Assembly (NCBI GenBank): GCA_934615635.1
Contig: CAKTTT010000011.1
Span: 1 to 24,817 of the forward strand
Reading direction: 5' to 3'
DNA length: 24,817 nucleotides
Source of the DNA: an uncultured Eubacteriales bacterium
GTDB taxonomy: Bacteria; Bacillota; Clostridia; Oscillospirales; Acutalibacteraceae
The notes under the pieces were generated by a model, which saw nothing but the letters and a program-made list of their open reading frames with translations, did not search any database and was not told the DNA's origin. Shown here one piece after another: positions 8,768 through 16,311 of the stretch. Every line of letters begins with the position of its first letter. The first letter of the stretch is position 1. A program made the translations under genes and the position numbers.

Positions 8768-9031
8768 GACCGGAGCAGGGGACAGGGGACAGCATTTCAT
8801 TCCCCGAAAGTTCGCGTTTCCCTTGCTTTTTCCCCACCGAAGGGGTGAAGAAGGGACAGAACGCGCAGCGCGTGGAGCAGTTGCTTGTCTGCGCCCGGCT
8901 GTATCATGTAGCCGGTACACCGTGGGATGGTACAAAAAATACATGAATACGAAGCGTGGAAGGCGTCGTTTACCGGTTTCTTTGCCGTCGGCTGACTTTT
9001 TCAGAGCCGCTTTCCTTTTTGTGCAATTCTC

Positions 9032-9060
9032 TTGACACCACCTTTATCTGATCATATCAT
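9032..9060 (+). promoter_or_regulatory. Consensus-like sigma-A promoter without an obvious gene
   Basis: TTGACA (9032-9037), a 17-base spacer and TATCAT (9055-9060) give one of the best promoter matches in the window. Transcription would start near 9067 and run through the hairpin at 9115-9150. No protein gene follows on this strand, so it may drive a small RNA or be a relic. Confidence 0.5.
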
Positions 9061-9114
9061 TCAAACAATCTCTTTCACCAAACATAAATCTTGTTTATGG
9101 CCTGTCACAAAACG

Positions 9115-9150
9115 AAGGAAGTCGATCGCTTTCCAACAATCGACTTCCTT
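9115..9150. other. 12-base-arm hairpin downstream of the orphan promoter
   Basis: Perfect arms 9115-9126 and 9139-9150 with a 12-base loop. On the minus strand the stem is followed by CGTTTTG, a weak terminator-like tail; on the plus strand no T-run follows. It could be the core of a small RNA expressed from the promoter at 9032-9060, or a transcription end for minus-strand genes. Confidence 0.4.
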
Positions 9151-9493
9151 TGGCGTAATACTGGGCAGTGGCGGGCCTCTCTCAGCCGCTCTATCCCGGG
9201 CGCATTGCTGCAAAAAAGAAAAACCTGCGAAACGCGAATTGCGCACCGCAGGTGTATGAGGGTGGGATAAAATGAAACACCAGCGCCGCAAGGTGTAAAT
9301 TACTAAAAATTGGTAATAACGGTGAATCGTCGTGAGGACGTTTGCAATCGAACAGGCGAGCCGAGCGTGACTTTTTGCAAAAAAAATCGAAGCAAGCGAT
9401 ACACAGCTTGCTCCGATGTGGCAAATAACTCTAATTTTAATACAAATGCCCCCTCTTGCTGTTAGGGGGTGCAAAATCATTTTGGGGGCGCAT

Positions 9494-9886
9494 TTATGGC
9501 TTTATGCAATAAAAATACGGTCCACATAAATCATCCTCATGTGTTTTGATATATGTCCATGAAAAGTCTCTTGCAACGATATAGACTTCATTTTCTTCGT
9601 CTAATTGTTCGGCAGTTATATTTTCAAAATTCAAAATTCTAACAGATGCATTTCTCTCAAAAGGAATAATATACCATGCATTTGCTTTGTTTGTTTTATT
9701 GAATGTATGCCGTGCTTTTTCGCCTGTCAAATAATCGTTTGAATTGACTAACTCCCAAGAAAAAATATGCCAAATATAATTGCCTGTTTTTACAACCTTA
9801 TTTTCAATATCACGCTTTGAAATATTGGTAGCAAAGTGCAGGAGCCATTCCTTTTTAAATTCCTTCAACCTCATACCAGCATACAT
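9494..9886 (-). CDS. DUF4275-like protein
   Basis: A 130-residue soluble protein, probably of the DUF4275 family: an N-terminal EFKKEWLLHFA helix, then YIWHIFSWELV, a YLTGEKARHTFNK segment, WYIIPFE and a C-terminal DFSWTYIKTHEDDLCGPYF. The function of the family is unknown. The start at 9886 is supported by GGAGGG about 7 bases upstream. The gene is strikingly AT-rich, with Asn, Lys and Ile codons that are rare in the neighbours, and it lies directly downstream of tRNA-Tyr. Both features suggest horizontal acquisition. The family assignment rests on the WH.FSW pattern and is moderate. Confidence 0.65.
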   Translation of the reverse strand: MYAGMRLKEFKKEWLLHFATNISKRDIENKVVKTGNYIWHIFSWELVNSNDYLTGEKARHTFNKTNKANAWYIIPFERNASVRILNFENITAEQLDEENEVYIVARDFSWTYIKTHEDDLCGPYFYCIKP

Positions 9887-9922
9887 ACATCAATCCCTCC
9901 GCTTGTTATAATAGCATACAAC

Positions 9923-9963
9923 AAGAAACACCGGAACCTTGTATCAAGGTTCCAGTGTTTCTT
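9923..9963 (-). terminator. Strong intrinsic terminator after tRNA-Tyr
   Basis: Two stacked 9-base stems (9923-9931 with 9955-9963 and 9933-9941 with 9945-9953) separated by a single C/A mismatch, with a TAT loop. On the minus strand the distal arm ends in TTTCTTGTTG. It begins one base beyond the encoded CCA of the tRNA. Confidence 0.75.
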
Positions 9964-10048
9964 TGGTGGGGGAAGATGGATTCGAACCATCGAAGTCGGT
10001 GACAACAGATTTACAGTCTGCCCCCTTTGGCCACTCGGGAATTCCCCC
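9964..10048 (-). tRNA. tRNA-Tyr (anticodon GTA)
   Basis: A class II tRNA with a 7-bp acceptor stem (GGGGGAA at 10048-10042 pairing with TTCCCCC at 9974-9968) and the D-arm region CCCGAGTGGCC. The anticodon GTA at 10014-10012 lies in CTGTAAAT. A long variable arm is followed by the T loop GGTTCGAATCC and an encoded CCA at 9966-9964. The layout closely follows E. coli tRNA-Tyr. It has its own consensus promoter and terminator, so it appears to be a single-gene transcription unit. Confidence 0.96.
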
Positions 10049-10079
10049 CTATAAAAACGCCTTGCATAAGGCAAGGCAT

Positions 10080-10108
10080 ACTATAGCATGTCCCGCGACA
10101 AAAGTCAA
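10080..10108 (-). promoter_or_regulatory. Sigma-A promoter of tRNA-Tyr
   Basis: On the minus strand TTGACT (10108-10103), a 17-base spacer and TATAGT (10085-10080). The expected start near 10073 gives a leader of about 25 bases before the mature tRNA 5' end at 10048. Confidence 0.75.
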
Positions 10109-10310
10109 GCCCCTAAAGGAGGAATTCCACAGAAAAACTATACGGACCGCTTGGCTTGCCGCCTCTTTTACGGTCGCACGGGCATAACGGAGGATCCCAT
10201 GGCGGCGGTGGCGGCACCATATAGCTTTCTGTTCGGCGGCCTTGTGCGTTTCTGCGGTGGGCGGCTTTTGATGCCGATGGATAAAAAAGAGCGGAAAAGC
10301 GGCCGGCGGG
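10109..10310. other. Non-coding spacer between tRNA-Tyr promoter and spoVT terminator
   Basis: The gap from tRNA-Tyr to the spoVT stop is about 300 bases, including the tRNA promoter and the spoVT terminator. I see no supported gene here; the long plus-strand frame crossing it is antisense to spoVT. Confidence 0.5.
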
Positions 10311-10345
10311 GAAAAACGCCCTTTCCGCAGTTGACGGAAAGGGCG
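10311..10345 (-). terminator. Intrinsic terminator of spoVT
   Basis: Perfect 11-base arms (10317-10327 and 10335-10345) with a 7-base loop, followed on the minus strand by TTTTTC. It starts 6 bases beyond the spoVT stop codon. Confidence 0.85.
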
Positions 10346-10351
10346 CCTGTT

Positions 10352-10894
10352 TTATTCTTCCATTTGCTTCCCGAGGAAGGCGGCGGCCACCTGGGCCAGC
10401 TTGACGTCGCCCTCGGTAGGGACGGCGCCGCTTTCCGGCAGCAGCATACAAACCGCGCCGGTGACATCCCCCGCCGCCACGATAGGACACATCACGCCGG
10501 CGTAGCGGTCGATGCTTTCCACCGGCTGGAGCCGTTTCTGATCCCCCGCCTTCGCCACGTGGGTCTGGCGCTGTTCCATCGCCTCCTCCAACTGGGCGGA
10601 GATCCGGCGCTCGGTGAATTCCTTTTTGGATACGCCGGCGGCGGCCACCACATGGTCCCGGTCGCAGATCAGCACCGGCAGGCTGCAGGCTCGGGACATC
10701 ACATCCGCGTACTGGATGGCGAAGGGGGACATCTCGCCCACCGGGGAATACTTCTTGAACACCACTTCGCCGTCGGTGTCGGTGAAAATTTCCAGCGGAT
10801 CGCCCTCTCTTATGCGCATTGTCCGCCGGATTTCCTTTGGTATGACTACACGACCGAGGTCGTCGATTCTTCTCACAATGCCTGTTGCTTTCAT
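10352..10894 (-). CDS. spoVT: Stage V sporulation protein T, AbrB-family regulator
   Basis: A 180-residue protein. Residues 1-50 form a swapped-hairpin AbrB DNA-binding domain (MKATGIVRRIDDLGRVVIPK, EIRRTMRIREGDPLEIFTD). The rest is a GAF-like effector domain (PFAIQYADVMSRACSLPVLICDRDHVVAAAG, ending in LAQVAAAFLGKQMEE). This architecture and length match SpoVT, which modulates sigma-G-dependent genes in the forespore. The start at 10894 is set by GGAGGAGA just upstream; the frame is open further upstream but that part is not family-like. A sigma-G promoter is expected from knowledge of the family; I found only weak candidates. The gene is the clearest indicator that the host forms endospores. 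Confidence 0.95.
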   Translation of the reverse strand: MKATGIVRRIDDLGRVVIPKEIRRTMRIREGDPLEIFTDTDGEVVFKKYSPVGEMSPFAIQYADVMSRACSLPVLICDRDHVVAAAGVSKKEFTERRISAQLEEAMEQRQTHVAKAGDQKRLQPVESIDRYAGVMCPIVAAGDVTGAVCMLLPESGAVPTEGDVKLAQVAAAFLGKQMEE

Positions 10895-11117
10895 ACTTTC
10901 TCCTCCGTCTGCTATATTCATCCGCGGCCGGTTCCTTCGCCGGTCCGGCGGCTTTTGCATTTGCAAAGCTAGTGTCTGCACCATGGCAAAATTTATACAG
11001 CGGAGGGGAAAAGAATTTCCATGGAAATCTTCGGAAATCACAGGCGTTTGTCTACCATAAACTGTAAACGGAAAGAGGGAGACTTCAAGATATAGGGAGG
11101 ACGGCGACGGCGCGTGT

Positions 11118-12497
11118 TTAGTCTTTTCCGCGGTTGGCGAGCCGGCCTACCAGGGCCAGCGCCTGGTCGTAGGGCAGCGCCCGTACCCGGTGCCGGCGGC
11201 GTTTTTCGCCGAAGCAGCGCAGCTCCACCGTACAAGTGCCGGAGCGCACCTGCCAGGGGCTGCGGGTGAGAATCGCGCAGTCCGCCACCTCCAGGGGAAC
11301 GTGGACCTCATAGAAGGCCAACCCACGGGAATAGCGGATGGTCACCGCGTCCCGGCTGACGCCGAAGCCCGCCCGGAGATAGCCCACCAGTCGGACGGCG
11401 AACCACCACAGGCCGAAGAGTCCCCACAGCAGGGCGGCCATTTTCCACAGGCCGCCCAGCGCCAGCGGCAGCGCCGCGGTGGCGATCACCCCGAAGGGGG
11501 GGAGGATATATACGGGCAGAGAGCTGCGCCTGGGCCGCAGACAGCTACCGCAGATGGGATAATCCGGCAGCAGGGTATCCAGCGCGGCGCAGAGCTCCCG
11601 CACCCGGGCGCCGGGGACGATCACCGGCCGGGCGCCCTTTTCCCGGCCGTAGCCGGCGGCGGTGATGGTGGCGGTGCGCAGACGGAAGAGCTTCATAAAC
11701 AGGGTTTGGCGCAGCTCCAGGGTGGTGATTTTACCTGTGTCGATCAGCACATCCCGCCGGGTGACCAGGCCGGACACCAGGTGAAGCTGCTCCCCTTCCT
11801 GGCGGGCATAAAAGCCGGCGTAGCGCATAAGGGAGCGCAGGAAGGAGAAGGCCCAGCCCAGCACAAACAGGTTGGCCATGGATTCCAGCAGGGGAGGCAG
11901 CCCGAGATACAGCACCCGCCCCACCACGCTGTATACTTGGTCGGAGAGCTGCTCCCCGACCAGACGGCCCAACTGCCGCACGAGGGGAGCCAGGGTCAGG
12001 AAGCCCAGGGCGGCGTTGGAGCTGGAGGCGGCCATGACGGTTACCGGCCACAGACGCGCGGTGTATACGCCGGTCCACCGGCGGGCTCCCGCCCGCAGAA
12101 GGCGGCCGGCGTTGGAGACGGACATGTAGATGGTGGCATCCGAGCGGTGCCGCAGCCCCGCTGTGTTGATCCGCACCCGCCGGGCTCCGCACAGCCACAT
12201 CAGCGGGGTCCGCTCCACCTCCACCGAGGCGGCGTCGTCCGCCATCAGCCGCAGCCGGCGGCGGTTGATGAGCCCCTGATCCAGCGTCAGACCGTCGTGA
12301 AGGCTGTAGCGCGCCTGCTTCCATTTCAGGATGGAGTAAGCGATCAGAAGCAGTGCGAGTCCGGTATCCCGGATGGAGGCCAGGAGGATGTAAACCGCAT
12401 CCCCCGGCTTGAACAGCGCGCGCAGCACCGGGATGAGCAGAAAGGGGATCCATTTTTTGGCGTCGTATAGGATATAGATGGGATGCAGCCGATTCAT
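11118..12497 (-). CDS. YdbT-like membrane protein with bacterial PH (bPH_2) domains
   Basis: A 459-residue membrane protein with three bPH_2 (YdbS/YdbT-type) modules: about residues 50-130 (WKQARYSLHDGLTLDQGLINRR), 230-315 (LVSGLVTRRDVLIDTGKITTLEL) and 375-455 (FGVSRDAVTIRYSRGLAF). These are separated by paired transmembrane helices. The start at 12497 is chosen because the family N-terminus (LHPIYILYDAKKW) begins there and AAAGGA lies upstream; the frame extends far upstream as low-complexity sequence that looks non-coding. B. subtilis YdbT is similar in size, is encoded with YdbS and is implicated in resistance to an antimicrobial (amylocyclicin). Here the two genes share orientation but are 396 bases apart. 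Confidence 0.82.
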   Translation of the reverse strand: MNRLHPIYILYDAKKWIPFLLIPVLRALFKPGDAVYILLASIRDTGLALLLIAYSILKWKQARYSLHDGLTLDQGLINRRRLRLMADDAASVEVERTPLMWLCGARRVRINTAGLRHRSDATIYMSVSNAGRLLRAGARRWTGVYTARLWPVTVMAASSSNAALGFLTLAPLVRQLGRLVGEQLSDQVYSVVGRVLYLGLPPLLESMANLFVLGWAFSFLRSLMRYAGFYARQEGEQLHLVSGLVTRRDVLIDTGKITTLELRQTLFMKLFRLRTATITAAGYGREKGARPVIVPGARVRELCAALDTLLPDYPICGSCLRPRRSSLPVYILPPFGVIATAALPLALGGLWKMAALLWGLFGLWWFAVRLVGYLRAGFGVSRDAVTIRYSRGLAFYEVHVPLEVADCAILTRSPWQVRSGTCTVELRCFGEKRRRHRVRALPYDQALALVGRLANRGKD

Positions 12498-12893
12498 GGC
12501 AATCGTCCTTTGAAGGATTATGGGTGAGAGAGAAAGGAAGCGGGCAAAGGGAGAGAAGGACAGAGCTGGCGAAAGGCCTGTAGGGGTAGCCGAGCGTTGA
12601 GGGCATCGCTTATGTCGGGGAGGCGCTGAGACAGGCAGCCGGAGACTTCCACCGAAAAGCGCGGGAGTCGAGGCCCTCCGTGGCGGCGCCGGAAGGAGGT
12701 TGCGCCCTCTTTTCAAAGGCTTCGCAGTTGTGGAGACGGCGCGCGGGACACCGTTTCCGGTGAAAGAATCCCGGTGCTCCCGTGGGAAAGAGCGCCCTGT
12801 GCCGGCGCAGCCGGAAAAACGCGATAACCGGATCGGTTTAGTGCCCGCTCCACCGACCGCCACGTGCCGTGGCGATTTCCAAGAAGGGCCGTC
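12498..12893 (-). other. Gap of 396 bases between the ydbS-like and ydbT-like genes
   Basis: No gene is recognisable; minus-strand frames are Arg/Ser/Pro-rich and lack family resemblance. A small palindrome (12858-12864 with 12868-12874) lies just after the ydbS-like stop. This partner pair is usually tightly spaced, so the gap is unusual. Confidence 0.45.
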
Positions 12894-13334
12894 TTACGCA
12901 TCTCCTTCCTCGCATTCCTCCAGCATCCGGGTGAGCATGAGGGCGTCCGGATCGGGAAGAAGGGGAAGGATCGCCGCTCCGCCGGCGAAACGCAGGATCA
13001 GAGTACGGCAATGGAAGAGGCGCTGGATGGGGGTCTGCCAGGTTTCGAAGGTGCGCAGCGCCTGCATGGGAACGAAGATCTGCCGCCGCCAGAGGACGCC
13101 CATCTGCGCCCGGACCGCCTCGCCGTCGAAGCCGCCCTTGAGGCTGGCGGCATACCGCTGGGGATACCACAGGAATAGAAAAACGGTGAGGACGCTCACC
13201 AGGGCGGTCAGCAGCAGGAGCCAGGGGGTCAGCAGACCCGCCAGCAGACCGGTCAGCCCCGAGGCCAGAACGCCGGCTAGGGCGATCCAGAGACGCAGCA
13301 CCCGACGCGCTCCCTCGCCGGCCTGAAAGGTCAT
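12894..13334 (-). CDS. YdbS-like membrane protein with one PH (bPH_2) domain
   Basis: A 146-residue protein with two N-terminal transmembrane helices (about residues 13-33 and 36-56). A single bPH_2 domain follows: WYPQRYAASLKGGFDGEAVRAQMGVLWRRQIFVPMQALRTFETWQTPIQR, then LILRFAGGAAILPLLP and a C-terminal helix. The pattern 'write, use of PH, basic turn, VPM.AL' matches YdbS partners of YdbT. The ATG at 13334 is preceded by GGAGGGAACCCC. It is divergent from rnfC across about 150 bases, so regulation may be coupled. Confidence 0.82.
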   Translation of the reverse strand: MTFQAGEGARRVLRLWIALAGVLASGLTGLLAGLLTPWLLLLTALVSVLTVFLFLWYPQRYAASLKGGFDGEAVRAQMGVLWRRQIFVPMQALRTFETWQTPIQRLFHCRTLILRFAGGAAILPLLPDPDALMLTRMLEECEEGDA

Positions 13335-13358
13335 GGGGTTCCCTCCTCCTTGCGGCCG

Positions 13359-13388
13359 TTCAAAAACGGCAGTTTTCCACCCTATAGT
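13359..13388 (+). promoter_or_regulatory. Candidate promoter of the rnf operon
   Basis: TTCAAA (13359-13364), an 18-base spacer and TATAGT (13383-13388), about 100 bases upstream of rnfC. The -35 box is weak and the -10 box good. Confidence 0.4.
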
Positions 13389-13488
13389 GTATGCGGTATT
13401 CGCACAAAAATCACGAATCCGGCATAGTTTTCCTCATTTCGGTGCAAAATACCCTAAAGACAAGCAAACGAGGAGTGAGCGCAGGGCC

Positions 13489-14802
13489 ATGAAGCATCCC
13501 TTTGACCGCGGTATTCTGTTTCCGCCGGAGGTGGAAAACAAACGACTGACCGCCGGCCTGCCGCCGGAGGAATTCCGGCCGAAAACCCTGGTGATCCCGT
13601 TAAAGCAGGGGATCGGGGAGGCGTGTGTCCCGGTGGTGGAGCCGGGACAAGGGGTGAAGGCCGGCGAGCTGGTGGGCCGCCCTCTCAAGGAGGGCGTACC
13701 GGTCCACTGCGGCGTATCCGGTACCGTTTCAGCGGTGGAGAACCGGCCGACGCTGGAAGGGGAAGGCCTGTGCGTGGTGGTGGAAAACGACTTTGCCGGC
13801 GTCGCCGCCTCCGGCCTGAAGCGGGAGGAGGGACGGGAAGGACTGATCCGCCTGATGCAGGAGGCAGGGCTGGTGGGAATGGGCGGCGCGGGTTTTCCCA
13901 CCTATCGGAAATACGCCTGGGACAAGCCGCTGGAACAGGTGCTGATCAACGGCTGTGAATGCGAGCCTTATCTGACCTGCGATCACGCCTTGATGCTGTA
14001 TTGGCCCGAGCGGGTGGTGGCCGGGGCCAAAGCGATGGGGGAAGCGGCGGGCGGCGCCGCGGTGGTCATCTGTGTGGAGGACAACAAGCGGGACGCCATC
14101 GCCCGGCTGGAGGAGACGGCGGGCAACAGCGGGGTGCGGGTGCAGGTCCTGCCTTCCCGTTATCCCCAGGGCGGAGAGCGGCAGTTGATCCAGAGCGTGC
14201 TGGGGCGGGAGGTCCCGGCGGGCGCCTTGCCCGCAAGCTGTGGGGTGCTGGTATCCAATGTGGCCACGGCGGCGGCCCTGGCCGATGCCCTGGACGGCCG
14301 CCCTCTCACCCATCGGATCGTCACCGTCACCGGCAGGGTGGAGCGTCCGGCCAATCTGGTGGTTCCAGTGGGTACGCTGCTGTCCGAGCTGTTGGAATAC
14401 AGCGGTGGGATGGAGCTGGTGCCGGACGTGGGCTTTCGGGTGATCGCCGGCGGCCCCATGACCGGCCGGGCGGTGGAAGATCTTCGGGTTCCGGTAACCA
14501 AGACCACCGCCGGCCTGGTGACGCTGCCGCCCCCGACGCTGGAGGAGCGCAATTGTATCCGCTGCGGCGCCTGCGCCCGGGTGTGCCCCGCGAGACTCAT
14601 GCCCTTCGCCATCGACGCGGCCGCCATCGCGGGCAACATGGCGGTGTGCGCGGATTATCACGCGGAGCAGTGTATTGCCTGTGGCTGCTGTTCCTTTATC
14701 TGCCCTGCAAAACGGTTTCTGGCCACCCGGGTATCCTTGGCCCGGGGCGGCGTGATGGCCCGGCGGCGGGCCGCTCAAACCCAATCGGAAAGGTCTGGCT
14801 GA
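13489..14802 (+). CDS. rnfC: Rnf electron transport complex subunit C
   Basis: A 437-residue peripheral subunit that carries NADH/FMN and two [4Fe-4S] clusters in the Rnf ion-pumping ferredoxin:NAD oxidoreductase. Visible features are GMGGAGFPTYRK (about residues 130-141, nucleotide/flavin fold), INGCECEPYLTCD (153-165) and the SLBB-like region. Two ferredoxin motifs follow, CIRCGACARVCP from residue 356 and CIACGCCSFICP from residue 395, each with the standard CxxCxxCxxxCP spacing. It lacks the long C-terminal coiled extension of proteobacterial RsxC, as is normal in clostridia. The start at 13489 fits the family N-terminus, with a fair GAGGAG about 13 bases upstream. It is the first gene of the rnfCDG-E/A operon, 4 bases before rnfD. 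Confidence 0.95.
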   Translation: MKHPFDRGILFPPEVENKRLTAGLPPEEFRPKTLVIPLKQGIGEACVPVVEPGQGVKAGELVGRPLKEGVPVHCGVSGTVSAVENRPTLEGEGLCVVVENDFAGVAASGLKREEGREGLIRLMQEAGLVGMGGAGFPTYRKYAWDKPLEQVLINGCECEPYLTCDHALMLYWPERVVAGAKAMGEAAGGAAVVICVEDNKRDAIARLEETAGNSGVRVQVLPSRYPQGGERQLIQSVLGREVPAGALPASCGVLVSNVATAAALADALDGRPLTHRIVTVTGRVERPANLVVPVGTLLSELLEYSGGMELVPDVGFRVIAGGPMTGRAVEDLRVPVTKTTAGLVTLPPPTLEERNCIRCGACARVCPARLMPFAIDAAAIAGNMAVCADYHAEQCIACGCCSFICPAKRFLATRVSLARGGVMARRRAAQTQSERSG

Positions 14803-14806
14803 CGAT

Positions 14807-15739
14807 ATGAAAGGGATCAAACCAAATTTATTGCTTTCCGCCCCCCATATCCGACGGGAGAGAAGGACACGGGACATTATGGCGGATGTGCTGGTGGCGC
14901 TGCTGCCCGCGGCTGTGTGGGCCTGCTGGCTGTTCGGCTGGCGGGCGGCGCTGCTGCTGGCGGTGTCCATCGGCGTGTGCTGCGGGGCGGAATGGCTTTG
15001 TCTGCTCCTCCGCAAGGAAAAGGGCTTCGACGGCAGTGCCGCGGTGACCGGCGCGCTGCTGGCTCTGTCTCTGCCCGCCGGAATCCCTCTGTGGGCGGCC
15101 GCTTTGGCCGGCGTGTTTTCCATTGTGGCGATCAAGCAGCTTTTCGGCGGCATCGGCCACAATCTTTTCAACCCCGCCATGGCAGGCAGGGCGCTGCTGA
15201 TGGCGGCTTTTCCCCAGGTGCTGGGGGATTATGCCGCCCTGGACGCCACCACCGGGGCCACGCCTTTGGCCGCCCTTCGCCAGAACGATTTCGCCTCCAT
15301 GTTTCTCGGAGTGGAAAACGGCAGCGCGGGAGAAATCTCCGCATTGCTGCTCCTGTTGGGTGGGGCCTATCTCTATCTGCGGGGGATCATCCGTCTGCGG
15401 GTGCCGCTGACCTATCTGGGGATGTTCGCCGGCGTGGTGTGGCTGCTGGGAGGGGAGGGCTTATTCACCGGCCCGGTAACCGCTCATCTGCTTTCCGGCG
15501 GCGTGATGATGGGGGCGTTTTTCATCGTGACGGATTTCGCCACCAAGCCCACCACCACGGCGGGGGAGATCCTTTACGCGGCGGGGGCGGGATTGCTGAC
15601 CGCGCTGCTTCGACTGTACGGGCCCTATCCCGAGGGGGTGTGCTTCGCGGTGCTGCTGATGAATCTGGCCGCCCCGCTGCTGGAATATCTCACCCGCCCG
15701 GTGGTGTATGGAATAAAGGGTAAAGGAGAAGCTGCATGA
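14807..15739 (+). CDS. rnfD: Rnf electron transport complex subunit D
   Basis: A 310-residue multi-pass membrane protein (about 9-10 helices) of the RnfD/NqrB family. It has the family N-terminus (PHIRRERRTRDIMADVLVALLPA) and KQLFGGIGHNLFNPAMAGRALL. The covalent flavin site is DATTGATPLA, where Thr152 is the expected FMN attachment residue. A second motif, FFIVTDFATKPTT, also belongs to the family. RnfD passes electrons across the membrane and contributes to ion translocation. It begins 4 bases after rnfC and its stop overlaps the rnfG start (ATGA), consistent with translational coupling. Confidence 0.95.
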   Translation: MKGIKPNLLLSAPHIRRERRTRDIMADVLVALLPAAVWACWLFGWRAALLLAVSIGVCCGAEWLCLLLRKEKGFDGSAAVTGALLALSLPAGIPLWAAALAGVFSIVAIKQLFGGIGHNLFNPAMAGRALLMAAFPQVLGDYAALDATTGATPLAALRQNDFASMFLGVENGSAGEISALLLLLGGAYLYLRGIIRLRVPLTYLGMFAGVVWLLGGEGLFTGPVTAHLLSGGVMMGAFFIVTDFATKPTTTAGEILYAAGAGLLTALLRLYGPYPEGVCFAVLLMNLAAPLLEYLTRPVVYGIKGKGEAA

Positions 15740-16311
15740 AAACGGCTGTTAAACCTATTTTATATCTGCTGGCCGCGGCCGTGATTTCCGTGGGACTGCT
15801 GTTCGGCGCGGAGGCGGTCACCGCCTCCTTGCTGGAAGGGCAAAAAAACGCCGCCGCCCGGGAGGCTTTTGGAGAGCTGCTGGCGGCGGACGACTATGAA
15901 CCGCTGGACACCGGCGCTTATGGAGAAATCGCCGCCGCCTACCGGGCGGTGGATGCGGAGGGGCGGCTGCTGGGCTATGGGGTTACCGCCGCGGTCAAGG
16001 GCTATGGCGGAGAGTTGCAAGTCCATGTGGCGCTCAACGCCGTCGGCGACCGTTTTGTCGGTATCCGGATCGGGGAGAACCATGAGACGGAAAATCTGGG
16101 CGCCCGGGTGGCGGAGCCGGCCTTCACCGACCAATTCCGGTCCCTGCCGGCTCCCGCTTATCTGGACGGGTATACCGGCCTGGAGCGGACAGCGGAGTCC
16201 GGACGATCGGTGGAGGCCGTCACCGGGGCGACCGTTTCCTCCAAGGCGGTGGTCCGGGCGGCCAACGCCGCCTATGCCTTTATCCGGGATACCCAGGGGG
16301 TGGGGACGTGA
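15736..16311 (+). CDS. rnfG: Rnf electron transport complex subunit G (FMN-binding)
   Basis: A 191-residue protein with one N-terminal transmembrane helix (residues 5-28) and an extracytoplasmic FMN_bind domain. It shows YGVTAAVKGYGGELQVHVAL, GENHETENLGARV and the covalent flavin motif VTGATVSSKAVVRA (Thr166 the predicted FMN ester site). It hands electrons between RnfD and the other subunits. AAAGGAG lies about 8 bases before the ATG, which overlaps the rnfD stop by 4 bases; its own stop overlaps the next GTG start by 4 bases. The protein is close to the usual clostridial length and looks intact. Confidence 0.95.
   Translation: MKTAVKPILYLLAAAVISVGLLFGAEAVTASLLEGQKNAAAREAFGELLAADDYEPLDTGAYGEIAAAYRAVDAEGRLLGYGVTAAVKGYGGELQVHVALNAVGDRFVGIRIGENHETENLGARVAEPAFTDQFRSLPAPAYLDGYTGLERTAESGRSVEAVTGATVSSKAVVRAANAAYAFIRDTQGVGT

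Larger units (their letters stand above)
8768..9493. other. Intergenic region, 726 bases, AT-richer in its second half
   Basis: No protein-coding gene is convincing. It contains a consensus-like promoter at 9032-9060, a 12-base-arm hairpin at 9115-9150 and a 7-base inverted repeat ACCTGCG/CGCAGGT (about 9225-9256). It also contains a small unsupported frame (TTG 9310 to TAG 9465, 51 residues) and a CCCCCT/AGGGGG hairpin near 9450-9469. From about 9030 onward the base composition shifts towards AT, continuous with the DUF4275 gene, suggesting a different origin from the flanks. Confidence 0.45.

Noticed and set aside
9061..9480. 139-residue minus-strand frame in the AT-rich patch
   Set aside because: No credible start signal or fold pattern; inverted repeats within it argue for non-coding DNA. 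A database search could show whether it is a mobile-element relic.
10059..10077. 7-bp hairpin followed by TTTTT just upstream of tRNA-Tyr, read as a terminator
   Set aside because: The consensus promoter at 10080-10108 places the transcription start inside the hairpin, and spoVT already has its own terminator at 10311-10345.
11190..12470. 426-residue plus-strand frame antisense to the ydbT-like gene
   Set aside because: The minus strand carries clear PH-domain and membrane segments with a ribosome binding site.
13729..15180. 483-residue minus-strand frame opposite rnfC/rnfD
   Set aside because: It shadows two genes with intact cofactor motifs; composition is His/Gln/Arg-rich and not protein-like.
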